Shown here: piece after piece, positions 1 through 11,134 of the stretch
Layout of the letters: the number at the start of each line of letters is the position of its first letter
Position numbering within the stretch: position 1 is the stretch's first letter
Source: Phytoseiulus persimilis
Taxonomy: Eukaryota > Arthropoda > Arachnida > Mesostigmata > Phytoseiidae
NCBI GenBank assembly: GCA_037576195.1
Contig: CM075104.1
Span: 16,198,211 to 16,262,210 of the forward strand
Reading direction: 5' to 3'
DNA length: 64,000 bases
The notes under the pieces: model-generated
Told to the model about the DNA's origin: nothing
Database searches by the model: none
What the model saw: the letters and a program-made list of their open reading frames with translations, nothing else
Program-made: the position numbers and the translations under genes

Positions 1-2250
1 ATTCTCTGAAAATTCGATGTTCTGCCGGCTGGGGACTGTATCGTCCCTGGTGACAGAGAGGAACGGGAGTCCGTTATTGACGTTTGCTCTGCGACTGCCG
101 TCCCAACTGTGAACGACTCCTCTGCTACAAGTCGAATTCTCAGGGAATCTCTCACGGGGGGCAAGGTGCAGACAGCTTCATCTCTGACCACAACGAGTGG
201 TTCCGTGCACTTTGTGATCCTGCAGGATCGGATGAATTATCAACGCCCCCGTGGAATAGCAACAAACCATTGGAATCTATTGGCTGTCGTCTTTTCTTCG
301 TTTGTTGAGCCGGTCTGTACCGTTTCGCCACCGACAGTCTGTTGTCTGCTCAGTCTCCGACGTCCAATTCATTATCTGTGACCAAAGATAAGTCGACTCG
401 TCTGCATCAATATCAATTACGTGAACGCCGGCCGGGCAGCCGAGCGGCCACGAAGCCGACTCTCACAGAGTCGGACTGTTTGTCTGCTCCCTCGCTCGCG
501 TGCTCCACAGAGAACCACAACTCTTCCGAACACCACAAACAAAAGAACGAATCATCTTGCAACGGATTCCGGGAAGACTGCCGCGACGCTTGTTCCTCAT
601 CCGGCCGTTGCAGGCATTGTGTCGTGAAAGAAGTCGCTTAATGGAGCTGATTATGGAGACTGCGATTGAAATTCGTGCGTTTGAGATCAATAAAAAACGT
701 CATCAAAGCTTTGTTTGTTGATGCAGCTAGTTTTCGATTACGCGAGTTTTTCCTGTGTTCCGCGTTAATCAGGAAACATTGCGACATGTCCATCGGTGGG
801 AGTTCCGTGATTAAAAGTTCGCCGGACACGGCTTCGACCGCTCTCCATTATTTTCCAACCTGCTGACACCCCGCAGCTTGCAAGCGAGGAGGCACGAGTT
901 GGGTTCGATCTCGCTCAGGACGATGTTTCTAGGAACGCTCATCGGCGCCATGATGCGCCACCTGAATTCATTCACTCGATTTCCCAAAGCTCCTCAAGTT
1001 GCTAGAAGGACCGTAAAGTAGCAGTACACAGCGCACGCATGGCCTCCCCGATGACAGTCTGAATAACGTGTCCGTGATTTGAAAACTGTCGTTCCAGCGT
1101 CGGATCTGGTCGAAGGTGTCGGGGAGTGGTTTGTCTGATCCGACTCCGTGCCGTTGCCGGGCTTCCGCTGCTTCAGGTGATCCTGTTTGCTCATACCTCT
1201 GGTGATCCGAAGTGCGAAGTAGCCGGTCGGGACCCGAATCCAGCTCACAGCTAAGTCGGTGAGTGTTTTGTAGGTGTACACACGCGTCGGAACACAGCGG
1301 ATCGAGTCAGGACTAATTTGTCAAGCACCATATTAACCTGTCAGAGTAGCCAAGCCTCGGAGCAAAATGACGATTGATGAATTCGCGATATGAAGGAAAG
1401 GCAAATATATCACAAGCACGAAAGGAGACAGATTAACATGTGAGCTAGCTCAGGATGTAATCGGATTTGAGTAACGAAACTCGCACGCGAGCAACGGCAG
1501 TGAGAGTTCCAATCTTCGGAGGCGATGAGGCGTCGCCTGCTTCGCGCACTCCGTGCTTGCATGTGATTTGATGCCCTCCTCCCCTTATTCGTGAGGTTTA
1601 ACAAGAGAATCGCGTTTATTGCACCCTCACCGATTTCTTGGGTGACCTGAAGAACGCGAGGATGGTGATCTGGGATGGAGTTCTCCAACAAAGCCGTCAG
1701 AGGAATGAAAACAACTCGCGACAGCTAACCCACATCTGAGCAACTGCAACATTGGTGAGCAGCTGGTTTACCTTCCCTTAGAGCGCACTCCTTCTCGCAA
1801 GAGCTGTGGACTCCTTCAGGGACTCCTCACAGTCCGTTCCGTCCGTGACGGACTGCTCGATAGTCAGGCTGGCAAGGTTCGGCAACCTCGTTTGTAACCT
1901 GGTGAATCGTAGTTGATTCTCGATGAGTTCCAATTTTGGAATGCTCCGATTGCATGCGGCAGAACGTTTCTCGAGTGTACGAAAGAGCCCGAGCACAATC
2001 ACTGCTTTGGAACAGAGATATTCAAGCTGGATCGAAAGCTGAACTCGACTAGCTCTGATGAGCCACCTCTGGGAGCATCGTTCTCTGATCCGGGGCAGGA
2101 ACGGGATGGAATGAACGTTGCGTCTCAATGAGGGAGGAGAGCACGAAATAGGTGACGGTTCGTCGGGAGGGCGAAAAATTTGATGCGGACTGTCCCCCTA
2201 CTCGGAAGATTCCAATAAATAATCCTTCAGGAAGAAGTCAAGTCGCCCAA
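1..2250. other. no supported gene
   Basis: Several frames of 60-116 codons are open on both strands, for example minus 2128-1778 and plus 1913-2131. None has a convincing start, splice pair or recognisable motif, and lengths like these are expected by chance at this base composition. Read here as intergenic or intronic sequence. Confidence 0.4.
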
Positions 2251-2258
2251 TATATAAG
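2251..2258 (+). promoter_or_regulatory. TATA box (TATATAAG)
   Basis: A TATATAAG element lies 129 bp upstream of the ATG at 2380, the start of the candidate two-exon gene that follows. A start site near 2280 would give a 5' leader of about 100 bases. No strong initiator is seen at the expected distance, so the call rests on the TATA match and position alone. Confidence 0.3.
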
Positions 2259-2379
2259 GCGCTGACTCCGGAAGTTTTCTTCGCCGAGCCGAACTGCAAG
2301 GTCCTCTCTTCCGATAGCAAGCTCACACTACCTCAGGGAATTTTGCCCTCATCACGATTGCGTGAGTGTCTCTCTCGAG

Positions 2380-2764
2380 ATGTCCGATCGGAGTGCTCCG
2401 AATGGAGGCCCTTCCGGCCTATTCTTCAATCTTCCAAGAGGTGCCAATAAATTTAAGAAACCGATTACGTCGTTTCTTCGGAGTCCGCTGCATGTACCGG
2501 TCAGCATCCGGGGCCAGAGCACACCGATTCTCGGTTCTCGCGAATGAGCCCATGGCCGTCATCATCGAGCGTATAGGGATGAAATCCGACAAAGAAAACT
2601 GAGCAGGTAGCTCCAGTGGAGCTCATTTTCCGTTCAACGGGAAACAGAAATCGATCATCTTTGAAGTACTCAAGATAGACGACGAAGCCGCAGAGCTTCA
2701 GAAGATAGCTTCGTTGTTTTCAGTCCATGCCCCACCGTTTCGGTTCGAACTCGGAGAACCCCTG
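2380..2764 (+). CDS. candidate two-exon gene start, unknown protein
   Basis: Exon 1 is 2380-2440 (ATG, 20 codons plus one base, donor at 2441). Exon 2 is 2607-2764, after a CAG acceptor and before a GTAAGG donor, and it opens with the two bases needed to restore frame. The join gives about 73 residues. Exon 2 is rich in Glu, Asp, Leu and Phe, includes FEVLKIDDEAAELQKI, and reads like real protein. A TATA box lies upstream at 2251. I do not recognise the family. Alternative: another frame (2366-2602) runs into the exon 2 frame through a single TGA at 2600-2602, so the exon boundaries are uncertain. The gene would continue downstream. Confidence 0.35.
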
Positions 2765-3379
2765 GTAAGGATCAAGTCCGATTTCCGCTCTCAGATTTGA
2801 CGGCTCAAATCTGTGCTCGAAGTGTTTTAGTGACCAGAATCGTTCATCACAGTGAGCTTAGCAGGAGTGATTTTCATGGTTTTCTCGGGTCTATCACTAT
2901 GACGAAGGGAACGGATTTTCGAATCTTCACTTCATAAAGAACTAGCCTCATGTACCCTCGATGAGGTCGATATCCTCAGTAAAGCATTCCCATAGATAAG
3001 GGAGACGGAGCATTGTGAGTTGTCCACCAGCCTGAAGTTTCGGCACTGCTGCGGTGATTTCCGTCTTCGCATGAGGCGATTACTACACTTAATTTGGCGG
3101 AGGGGTGACCAATGACGAAGCTGAACAGGTGCTGTTCTCCGTCCGCATTCTCGAATGGTTTCATGGGTCCGCAGGACAAAACTAGACTACACAAATCACT
3201 ACAGAGGACAGCTCTCTGTAGATCGGAATTTTATCACAAATAAATGACGACTCCTCCCGATGAGTTGCATCTTCACAGCGGTAACCTCTGCGATATCACT
3301 ACTTCGCAGGCGAGATTCAAAGGAGAATGCGATTTCGTGATATGTATGACGGAGTCGCATCAATGATCAATGTCCTCAT
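2765..3379. other. no supported gene
   Basis: This stretch follows the donor at 2765 and could hold intron and later exons of the candidate at 2380. I could not place a further exon with matching phase. It leads into the tandem repeat. Confidence 0.35.
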
Positions 3380-3690
3380 TTTCCGTCAAACGGATAACGG
3401 AAATTATTCCTGGCGGGAATTTCCTATCATTTCAGAATTCCTGTTTTTTTCAACGCCCCTGTTCTCAGTTTAATGGACAAGGGAAATCGTTTCAAGCGAA
3501 GTATGTATTTTCATCCATATATTCTGATCTATTTTCTAATTTCCGTTGTTTTTTCAACGCCGTGTTATCCGTTTAACGGATAAGGGAAATCGTTTCGGGC
3601 GAATTACGTATTTTCATCTATATATTCTGATATATTTCCTAATTTCCGTAATTTTTTCAACGCCATGTTAACCGTTCAACGTAGAATGAT
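3380..3690. repeat. tandem repeat, unit about 103-104 bp
   Basis: The phrase TTTTTTCAACGCC recurs around 3451, 3555 and 3658, so the spacing is 104 then 103 bases. Between these anchors the copies share CCGTTTAACGG-like palindromes, GGGAAATCGTTTC, GTATTTTCATC and ATATATTCTGAT. A degenerate, partly deleted copy begins near 3380. About 2.3 good copies plus one worn copy are present. The unit is AT-richer than its surroundings and encodes nothing evident. It looks like a short satellite or the edge of a dispersed element. Confidence 0.8.
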
Positions 3691-4412
3691 CTATTCGGGA
3701 CAAAAACGTTCGCAAGTCAAAACTGCGTTTCCTGTGTAAGTCGATAGAGCCAACACGTCCCCCAAACGCTTCCCTGAGCAAGAGGCAAGGGAGCGACATA
3801 GCTGAGACGAGCAAATCCTTCTTATCAGAGAGCCACTCAGTTTCCGTCACGTATTAGGCCGACAGCTCAAATGTAACTAATGCTTCTGACAGAAACGCCA
3901 TCCCGACATAATCCAATAAACAACGTTCCGATGCTACAATCCAGACAAAGCAGAAGGAGAACGGAGGGAAGGCGCTAGCAGACAGGGGTAGGGGCACGCA
4001 CCCTCGACGAACTCTTACATCGGCGTTGAGGCCGGTGTTGTTGCGCTCGAGTTCTGTCTCAGTTGCGCAACGTCAGAACAGAAGGAGAACCGGTTTCCCA
4101 GAGTAGTAGTACATCGAGCTGAATATCTCCAACAATGTTGAAGTTTCGATTGAGATAGGAGACTGTCGCCGGTGAAGTCCACTGTGCGCCAGCGGCTGAG
4201 TTGTCGGTCCGTCTGGCGGGTTAGTTGGTGGGTGACCGGCAATCGAAGTCACGCAGGGCATGCAATTACGTCGCAGCACAGCTTATCCAGGACATTCGTT
4301 CGTCCGGTCGGTCGGACGTTCGAGGAGAGACGTCGAATGCAAAATCTGAATAGAGGCTTCAGGACAACGAAGCCTCGACGAGCGCCCAAAAGAAGGTCTG
4401 TGTGTGACGTCC

Positions 4413-4421
4413 ATTTATAAG
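4413..4421 (+). promoter_or_regulatory. possible TATA box (TTTATAAGG)
   Basis: TTTATAAGG sits directly before the long open frame that begins at 4423. A start site about 27 bases downstream would fall inside that frame. No initiator motif supports it, so it may be chance. Confidence 0.2.
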
Positions 4422-4422
4422 G

Positions 4423-6148
4423 ATTCTCTTGCTTGCCCGTTTGCCGGCTCGCTCGTCCCTCTCCCGCCCGCGTGCCCGTCCCTTCGGGAGAGCGAGCGTC
4501 GTCGACCAGGCAATACGCGGACAGCGTCCCGGTTGCCGAGGGTCTGGCTGTGCTTGCCATTTTGACCGCTTGCCTCGGTGGCTGTCGACCTGACAGAGAT
4601 AAAGCCGCGAGGAATCCTGGCGGAGGTCCTGAGTCATACATACCGAGTGCCATACAACATTCTCCTCGGTCGGGACCTCCGTCTGACCGCTCGTTCCTTA
4701 TTCGACTCCGGCGATCTCTCTCGGCTTCGGAGCGCGCGGAAAACGACGTCAGCCGTGGATCGATATCGCTTACAGACGTCACCGAGCCCGACGTCGAATA
4801 CATAGTAGAGCGAGCGAGGAGGCTGGCCTCTTCGACGTCGGTATCATCATCGTCGTCTTTGATGTTGGAATACTACACCGACAACATAGCCAGCACAAAA
4901 TCGCCTATCCGAAGGGACAGTGGGTATAAGAATGACGATCGAGTGACGGTCTACGGAGAGCCGACCATACAATACAGGGCTCTGTGTTCCCCAATGCGAG
5001 AGTTTCTCTTCGACGATACCGCGCATACATCTAAGCGAGCCGTCCGTTGGGCTCACATTCACCGGAAAGGAGAAAAGGTAGTGGACATACTCGTCGGTAT
5101 GCGGTATTCTAATAATATGCCGTCGACCGTCGGTATCTGCCCGCTTCCTGTGTCGATTGAATGTGCTCCCTCAAGGTCCATGGCCTCCACCATGATAGCT
5201 GCATGTTGTTTTCCTGCGGAACCCAAGATGCACGAAGCTGTTCGAGGGCCAAGTCAATGTTTCCGGGGAGTTCAGCTGGGGCGCGCGACATCTTCCGCTC
5301 AGGGCTTTGCTGAGGTCATACCTGATCGCGGAAAAGGAATCTGGAAAATGGGAAATGGAAACCGCGGTCTCTGGATGAAATCCCGTCATCTTTTCAATGT
5401 TATTCCGTTTCCCGCGTCACTCCATGGACGTCGCCTTTGTGTGAGTATTGCAGCTCCCCCCCCCCCCTCTCTACCCCCTTCCCGGCCGGAGGGCCCAGCG
5501 TCGATAAATGCTGCTTCTGCAAATAGCTCCAATCCTCGCGACGGGTCCCGGCGTGTCGACTCGCGAAACGTCCCTCCAAGGTGGAATCGCATTTCGTTGT
5601 ACTTTGGGATCGACAAGCCTGCGCGCTGTCAAGCTCATGAAGCCCTTGAACTCGCTCGACTATTATCGGAACACGTTTCGATCATGCTCGGAAGTAGACG
5701 AATCCTGAAGGGTGTTGTGAACTCGGGCTGTTTTGCTAGGTTGAAAGCATTATGTATGCGCCTCTTCCGCCCGCTCGCGGATCCGAACACCAATTTACAC
5801 CTTGTTTGCCCTCCAAATCGAGACCGGAAACAAGAAGGAAGTCGGCAGCTTTATTCAACGTGCGCTCGTGCAATCTCCCTCGTCCCCATGCCCAGCTTCT
5901 CCCATCTTGTCTCCCTGAAGTTTTCCGGCTTGACGATACATTGTGTCTGTTTGTTTTCGTCCAACTCACCAACGAACAGACGGCCGTTGGACAGACCCAG
6001 TTCACGAAAATGTTACGAAAGAGGAAGTAGATTAAAAAGAACGAAGAATGAACGAGAGAGGGATAAAGTGGGACGAAGCCTCGCTGTTGTCTATATTAGT
6101 TTTCTTGCGTCGCATTGCCTATTCTACTTGCACATGCCTTTCATCTAA
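4423..6148 (+). CDS. very long open frame, unknown protein (may be several exons)
   Basis: One plus-strand frame stays open from the stop at 4420 to the stop at 6146-6148, about 574 codons. At this base composition such a run is very unlikely by chance, so coding is likely somewhere in it. The stretch around 4770-5078 reads best, with acidic and aromatic residues and motifs such as VEYIVERARRL and MLEYYTDNIAST; it is followed by a possible donor at 5079. A Leu/Ala-rich segment near the front (GLAVLAILTACLGGC) could be a membrane or signal segment. The first in-frame ATG is at 4862, in poor context, so translation probably enters by splicing. Later parts are rich in Ser, Pro and Arg and may be intron or untranslated. 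No domain is recognised. Confidence 0.4.
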
Positions 6149-9100
6149 AACTGCCCGAGCGACGTCGCTCCCATCCGGAACGAGCGGATGGTCGATCAAA
6201 AATTCACTGCCGGATCTGAAAAATCAAGTTATCGACTAACGCATGCGATTTTCGTGCCGCGTGCTTCAGGTCGAGGTTTTTGCGAAACTCCGTATGGGGG
6301 ATGGAGGCGAGCCTCGGCGGTTTCATTTTTATTGATTGCCATCATGGCGAAGCATGAAAGACATTTTCCTTCTTGGCTCTCCTTACCGGCGATAAATCTC
6401 AACTGAATGACCGGGCGAGAGCCGAAACTCTCGACGTCCTTCCACTTTCCATTCTTTTGAAATTCGGATGATTTCCCGTTTCAGAAGGCTGCCGCGCTCT
6501 TCAGCGACCGAAACTTCCGCACCGAGCCGATGCAGACGGACGGAATTATGCTATCCATTCCTGTTCTGGAAATGGAGGCTCCCGAGATTTGGAGCCCGAG
6601 TGCCGTTTGGACTCGGAGACACTTCGTTCGAATTCAACCCGGGTTCGGGGATAGAATTTCAGCATTTTCTCAGAGGTTTCTTCTCTGCTTCTCGGAGTGG
6701 TGCTGCCGAGAAACAAAAGGAATCTCTTCTCTAATGGAAGTGGGACGGTCCCGGACCGAAGAGTTCTCATAGAAAACACAATGGACAGGGATCGAGAAGT
6801 TGCGCAGCGAAGACAAGTTAGGAGCGAAATACTCTCCGTCGGACGGAATCAAGCTCTTGCGACCGCGAGAAAACACATTCTGTGAAGGACCCTGGACGAC
6901 TTTCCGCTGTGTCCGGAGCCCGAAGCTGGAGTTGTATTGTTGCTTTCCGATGGTCGAAAACAGAAAACTCGGAGGCGATCGAACGGGGGCTGCGAACCGC
7001 GCAGCATCAACCGCAACGAGCCCGCGCTTAGGAGCCAGAGGCCAAAGAGTCCCCATTTGTGCTAAGCCTCGTAGAATAGTTCGCTACCTTTTCCGTGTGC
7101 TCTCGCTTTCCGAGTCGGTGCACAAATGTTACGTTTGGTTGATCTCTCGTCATCTTGTGGCGTCTCAAATCCTCCATTAGTCTTCTTCAGCTCCGCATAA
7201 GGTTCAAGCCGCGAGCACGTTCCGGAGGCTCGCCCCGGAGTTTTTTCCCTGGAGCGTTTCCTTCCTCCGGCCGGAGCCTAAAAACCGCCACGGACAGAAT
7301 CCCTGGAAAAACTCCTTCAGAAGTGTTCGCGCCGTTTTCTGTCTCTACGATCTCGGATGTTTCCTCCGTAACCGTCGCGTCGCCGCCGAAACGCTTCCGT
7401 TGTAGAGCCGGCTTGCTCCGTGGACGTCTCCGCGCCGAAATCCATTCGTCGAGGGACTTGCCGGTCGCCTATCCGAGCTGTAGTTCGATATTCGACAAAG
7501 ACATAACTCGATGAAAAAGTCCTCGGCAGTTCGATGCAAATCTAATCACGGTTCAAGCGGCCCCCATGTCAAGAGAGCTCAATTAGACCTTCATTCGGAG
7601 CTTGGTCCGTGACGTGCAGCTGCTGCCGAAACCGGAATCCCATTGTCGTGCGCAGCACGGTGAAAAGCAGTTTATTCGCGTTGTTAACACCCTCCTTGTT
7701 CAATTGGCATTGTTCAGACTTGTTTGTAAACCATTCCGCCGACAGACAGCGAGACCAACACGTCGGCAACTCCGCATGTTTCCCGGTTCTGCTGCTTTTT
7801 CCCCGCCTCGGTTTCCCAGAAGAGTTGAAAGAAGTCAACTTCGACTCAACTCCCAGCTCTGCGCTCGGCTCCTGTCCCAACTTTGTATCCCGGCAGGATG
7901 GTTCGAAGGAGCGTCAGGCAGAGGGAGCACGAAGGGGGAGAAATTCGCAGCTGTGATACGCGCAGAGTGCGATCAACGAGGATCCGTTGTAACAATCGGC
8001 TTCGTACACGCCCGGCACATCATTCTCCTCAGATGCCGTGATCTTCGGATCGGCCGGAATTGCGGGTCTCCTATTGGCCCTTTTTGGAATGAACGGCGCG
8101 CCTGGAGAAGGACGCGAGGATGCGCCCTTGATAGGGTTTCGTGAAGCGAAAAACGCGAACACAGGGTGGCCGAGTCGGAACTGAAATGGCCTAATGATGG
8201 TGAGATGAGACGTTCAAGCCAGCGAAGACCTCTCCCCGAATGCGTGCAGGCATGTGCAAAACAAATCCGAGGTAACGGACGGAGCTCGCGTGCTCCTGAT
8301 GAACCTCCACAATTCGCCACGGGTCGCGGATTCCGGGCCCACGAGGGCGGTTGTCGTTCACGAGCTCGGGTGTAATTGAACTTCGCGAGCACTGCAAACA
8401 AGCTTTTTGTGCGCGACATCTCTGGACACGCATGGAGATTCTTCCTATTTTCAACTTCATCTACAGGACCGAACGGAGCAAGCTGCGGCAGGAGAGAAGC
8501 GGGGAGACGCCGGCGCCGCTGGCGGAGCGCCAGACACGATCTCGCCCAAATTCAACCCCGTGGCAGCATGCACGACTTCATGCAAGGTCCTCGCATTCGG
8601 GAATGAGAGCGGTCGGCAATGGTCATCAGCAGTGTACGCAACATCGACCAGCCTCCTCAAACTCCAGGGCCGCGCGGAGATACCCGAGGCGCGCCAAAAG
8701 CTCTCGCGGAACGGGAACGCCCGCTTCCCGGAAGAAAGCGACCTGCCGTCGTTCGTTGTGTGCGATGGTGAGTTCCCTCATAGTTCACCGGCAGTCGGGA
8801 ATGTAGCGAGCCCAAGGCAAGAAAGGTCGCCGACAGCTTGTGATGATGCTTCGTCTCGAGCATCTGTTGCAAGTGGAGAAATTCAAGCGTCGAGCGAGGC
8901 GATTGGGGCGAGGGAAAAACTTCATTGCCGCCTTGCTGCACTCGTGTAGGCTCGAGTTTTTGCTCCTGCAGGAGCACGCTCCTATCGGGTCAGGAGCACG
9001 CTCTCAGATGCTCCCGGGGCTGAAACAATCTAGGCATTAATTATTGCTATCTCAAGTAATCAACAATGCTTCGCCGCCGAGTCTTGGGAGTCAATCTCCG

Positions 9101-9461
9101 CCGTAAGCCCGTTAGGGCGCCGGCGTTGCAAGTTTTTCGGGAGGGGAATAGAATTTTAGTCCGTCGAACTTTCCGGTCTTTCTTTAGGAATTCGGCGGTC
9201 CGAGGGCTTCTCAGTTTCCCCAGAAAGGAGGCGGAGCGGTGTGAGACGAAACCGTCGAGACCCTATTCGCCGATCCATCATTCATCCTCCTCTTGTGGTT
9301 GGTGATATATTATTCTCGCATTGATTCATGTGTTTATCTCAGTCGAGGCTTTCATTGGAGCATGGCGATTATTTTCGTTCCTGTAAAGCCACACTTCACG
9401 GTTCGCGCCGAAGCTCTTCTGGGGAGGCTCACTGCGAAAGAAACGCGAAGCTCAAGTCAAG
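6149..9461. other. no supported gene
   Basis: Many overlapping frames of 70-180 codons occur on both strands, for example plus 7602-8144, plus 8407-8949 and minus 8419-7973. Their translations are Arg/Ser/Pro-rich and alternate between strands, as shadows of GC-rich non-coding DNA do. No start, domain or consistent splice chain was found. Confidence 0.4.
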
Positions 9462-9469
9462 TATAAAAA
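9462..9469 (+). promoter_or_regulatory. TATA box (TATAAAAA)
   Basis: TATAAAAA is followed 22 bases later by TTAGTC, an initiator-like sequence at 9484-9489, and 68 bases later by an ATG in GCCACCATG context. The three elements together suggest a real plus-strand transcription start near 9486. Confidence 0.45.
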
Positions 9470-9529
9470 GCCTCAACAGTGTTTTAGTCGAAAGCCCACG
9501 CTAATAGATAGTGTCCGTCCGTCGCCACC

Positions 9530-9643
9530 ATGTCAAGCGAATCTTTTGAAGACAAACGCCATCGCAGGCATCGAAGCCACGGGTTTTGGTTTCGGAGAAG
9601 AGCTGACCACCATCTGTCTTCAGGGCAACCGATGATTAACTGA
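9530..9643 (+). CDS. possible 37-residue microprotein or first exon
   Basis: The ATG at 9530 sits in a near-ideal initiation context (GTCGCCACCATG) downstream of a TATA box and initiator-like element. The frame reads 37 codons to a TGA at 9641-9643. The peptide is strongly basic, with His/Arg pairs such as DKRHRRHRSHGF. It may be a short peptide, or the first exon may leave this frame through a donor I cannot place; the GT after GAG at 9645 lies beyond the stop. No family is recognised. Confidence 0.25.
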   Translation: MSSESFEDKRHRRHRSHGFWFRRRADHHLSSGQPMIN

Positions 9644-9852
9644 GGTTAAATTCTATTACTGGAAGGTGGACTGCTCACGTCTACAAGCCGGGCTTCAGAT
9701 GAAGTAATTTCCGAGAGCCAGAAAAGGGTTTCCTTCCCACGTCTTTCCGTCCTGCCGAATTCCCCGACCTAGCACATGAGATGAAACATCGACGGAAAGT
9801 ATTTGTCGAAGTACCTGAAGCCTACTGCACAGTACGAGCTCGTTTCGACGGG

Positions 9853-10383
9853 TCACTGCTGAGGCAGCGACGGAGTCAGACGTAAGCGAATCCCGGAGCG
9901 CAGAGGCTCCGGGATTCGTTGCCAAGGAGATCGCTCGTACGAAAAGCAAGAAGTCGAACCGATCGACCGGTTCCTGTCCACCAGAAACGACGCCTCTAGC
10001 CTGTCTATCTGGCCTCGAGAGGCTGGCATCAACTGCGAAAAGTGCGTTGGCGGCCGCAGTCGCAGAAGTCCACTGATGCATCCAAAACTCGAGGAATCCA
10101 CCTTAAAGTCCGAACTCGTTCCAGCTTCCGAGTGAGGAAGAGGAATCTGTAACCGAGCCACCATGAGTTCTTGGTCCCGATCCAGCAATGAAATAGAAGT
10201 GCCCGACAAGACTGAGTCAGGATACGGTGTCCCCACATCCATGGCCAGGACGTCCGGAGTTCTGCTCGATGGAAGAGTGATTCCAGTGCGCTCAGGTCCC
10301 CAGTCGAACGAAAGCGCGATGCGTTGCGAATGGCAAATCAAAGGCTGTTCAAATCGGAGCCGCGGAACCAATCTCCAACCCAT
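9853..10383 (-). CDS. candidate coding exon, unknown protein
   Basis: The minus-strand frame is open for 176 codons and its middle part reads like protein, for example DVLAMDVGTPYPDSVLSG followed by LLDRDQELMVARLQIPLP. It lies just downstream, in transcription order, of the better supported minus-strand exons at 10877-10590 and could be a later exon of that gene. I found no acceptor that joins the two in phase. The opposite strand has an ATG in GCCACCATG context at 10163, so a plus-strand reading cannot be excluded. Confidence 0.3.
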   Translation of the reverse strand: MGWRLVPRLRFEQPLICHSQRIALSFDWGPERTGITLPSSRTPDVLAMDVGTPYPDSVLSGTSISLLDRDQELMVARLQIPLPHSEAGTSSDFKVDSSSFGCISGLLRLRPPTHFSQLMPASRGQIDRLEASFLVDRNRSIGSTSCFSYERSPWQRIPEPLRSGIRLRLTPSLPQQ

Positions 10384-10589
10384 ACACTCTCATTTCAAGG
10401 CCGCGGCTCAAGTCTGAGGGATCGAAGCAATGTTGCGTCTGTGTAGCAAAGCGCGGTCATGGAGGACCCGGTAGGAACTCTGCCCACGGCTTTCTGGAGA
10501 TTTCCTGTTTTATCGTTCGTGACACTCCCGTCTTCTCCAATCTTCACCGCGCTATCGTACTTGAGCTTCTCGCCCCGTGTGTCGCAGGT

Positions 10590-10877
10590 TCAGCTCCCGA
10601 TAACAGGGCCCGGGACATTCATGTTAAGTCGCAGAAGTACAAGATATTCGCGGGTGCGGGCCCTGATTTTCGCTGAGCCTCCTCGAACGGCTTTCCCGTT
10701 GAGCTAGAGGAGCACATCGCCCGGACACGCGTAGCGAGCGGGTCGAGCGCTGTTACTCACCTCTGCGTCGGAACGGACGATCGGTCCTTTCGATCGGCCT
10801 GCGACGAGGCACACAAAATCGTCGAAACGCGGTGGCCGCGCATCCTTTACGAGTTGGTCTCGCGACGCCTCATTCAT
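10590..10877 (-). CDS. start of a minus-strand gene, unknown protein, two exons
   Basis: Exon 1 is 10877-10761: ATG, 39 codons, then an excellent donor (GAG followed by GTGAGTAA). Exon 2 starts at 10703 after a CTCCTCTAG acceptor and continues in the same phase, giving a 57-base intron, short like others here. Exon 1 contains FDDFVCLVAGRSKGPIV and exon 2 begins LNGKAVRGGSAKIRAR. The frame meets TGA at 10592-10590, after 76 residues. The same frame then stays open for 64 more codons (to 10395) with protein-like composition, including KYDSAVKIGEDGSVTNDKTG. Either the protein ends at the TGA, an intron removes it (a weak GTACTT donor lies in exon 2), it is read through, or the copy is damaged. 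No family recognised. Confidence 0.5.
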
Positions 10878-11134
10878 CCGACTGGTGACCTAGTGTACGC
10901 GAGATATGTCCCATGTGAGTGGATGCTCCGCGGAGCGCGTGGTAAATATCCCAATATGCTGTGTTCGACCACCTCGAGGGAACCGCCGACGCCGGGTTGG
11001 AACCCGGATGGTCACCCACCCTCTAAGGTTCGGGGCGAGGGCCGCGACCGCCATGAGTCATTCGGGATATAGCTCGAAAGGCCCGCGATTCGAACTCCAG
11101 TTCAACGTTGCGTCTTTCCAGCTCGATCCGCGGA

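Noticed and set aside
4249..4803. 184-codon minus-strand frame
   Set aside because: Arg/Ser/Pro-rich, no good start, and opposite the front of the much longer plus-strand frame.
7602..8949. Frames of 148-180 codons on both strands
   Set aside because: GC-rich, Arg/Ser/Ala-rich translations with no splice or domain support; expected in such sequence.
10163..10417. Plus-strand frame with GCCACCATG start, 84 codons
   Set aside because: Good start context, but the opposite strand has the more protein-like long frame and lies next to supported minus-strand exons. No promoter was seen for the plus reading.
10985..11045. GGGTGGGTGACC and CCGGGTTCCAACCCGG on the minus strand, like parts of 5S rRNA or a tRNA T arm
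   Set aside because: Only isolated motifs match. The T-arm-like hairpin has a six-base loop, the B box has mismatches, and no acceptor stem, anticodon arm or full 5S fold could be drawn around them.
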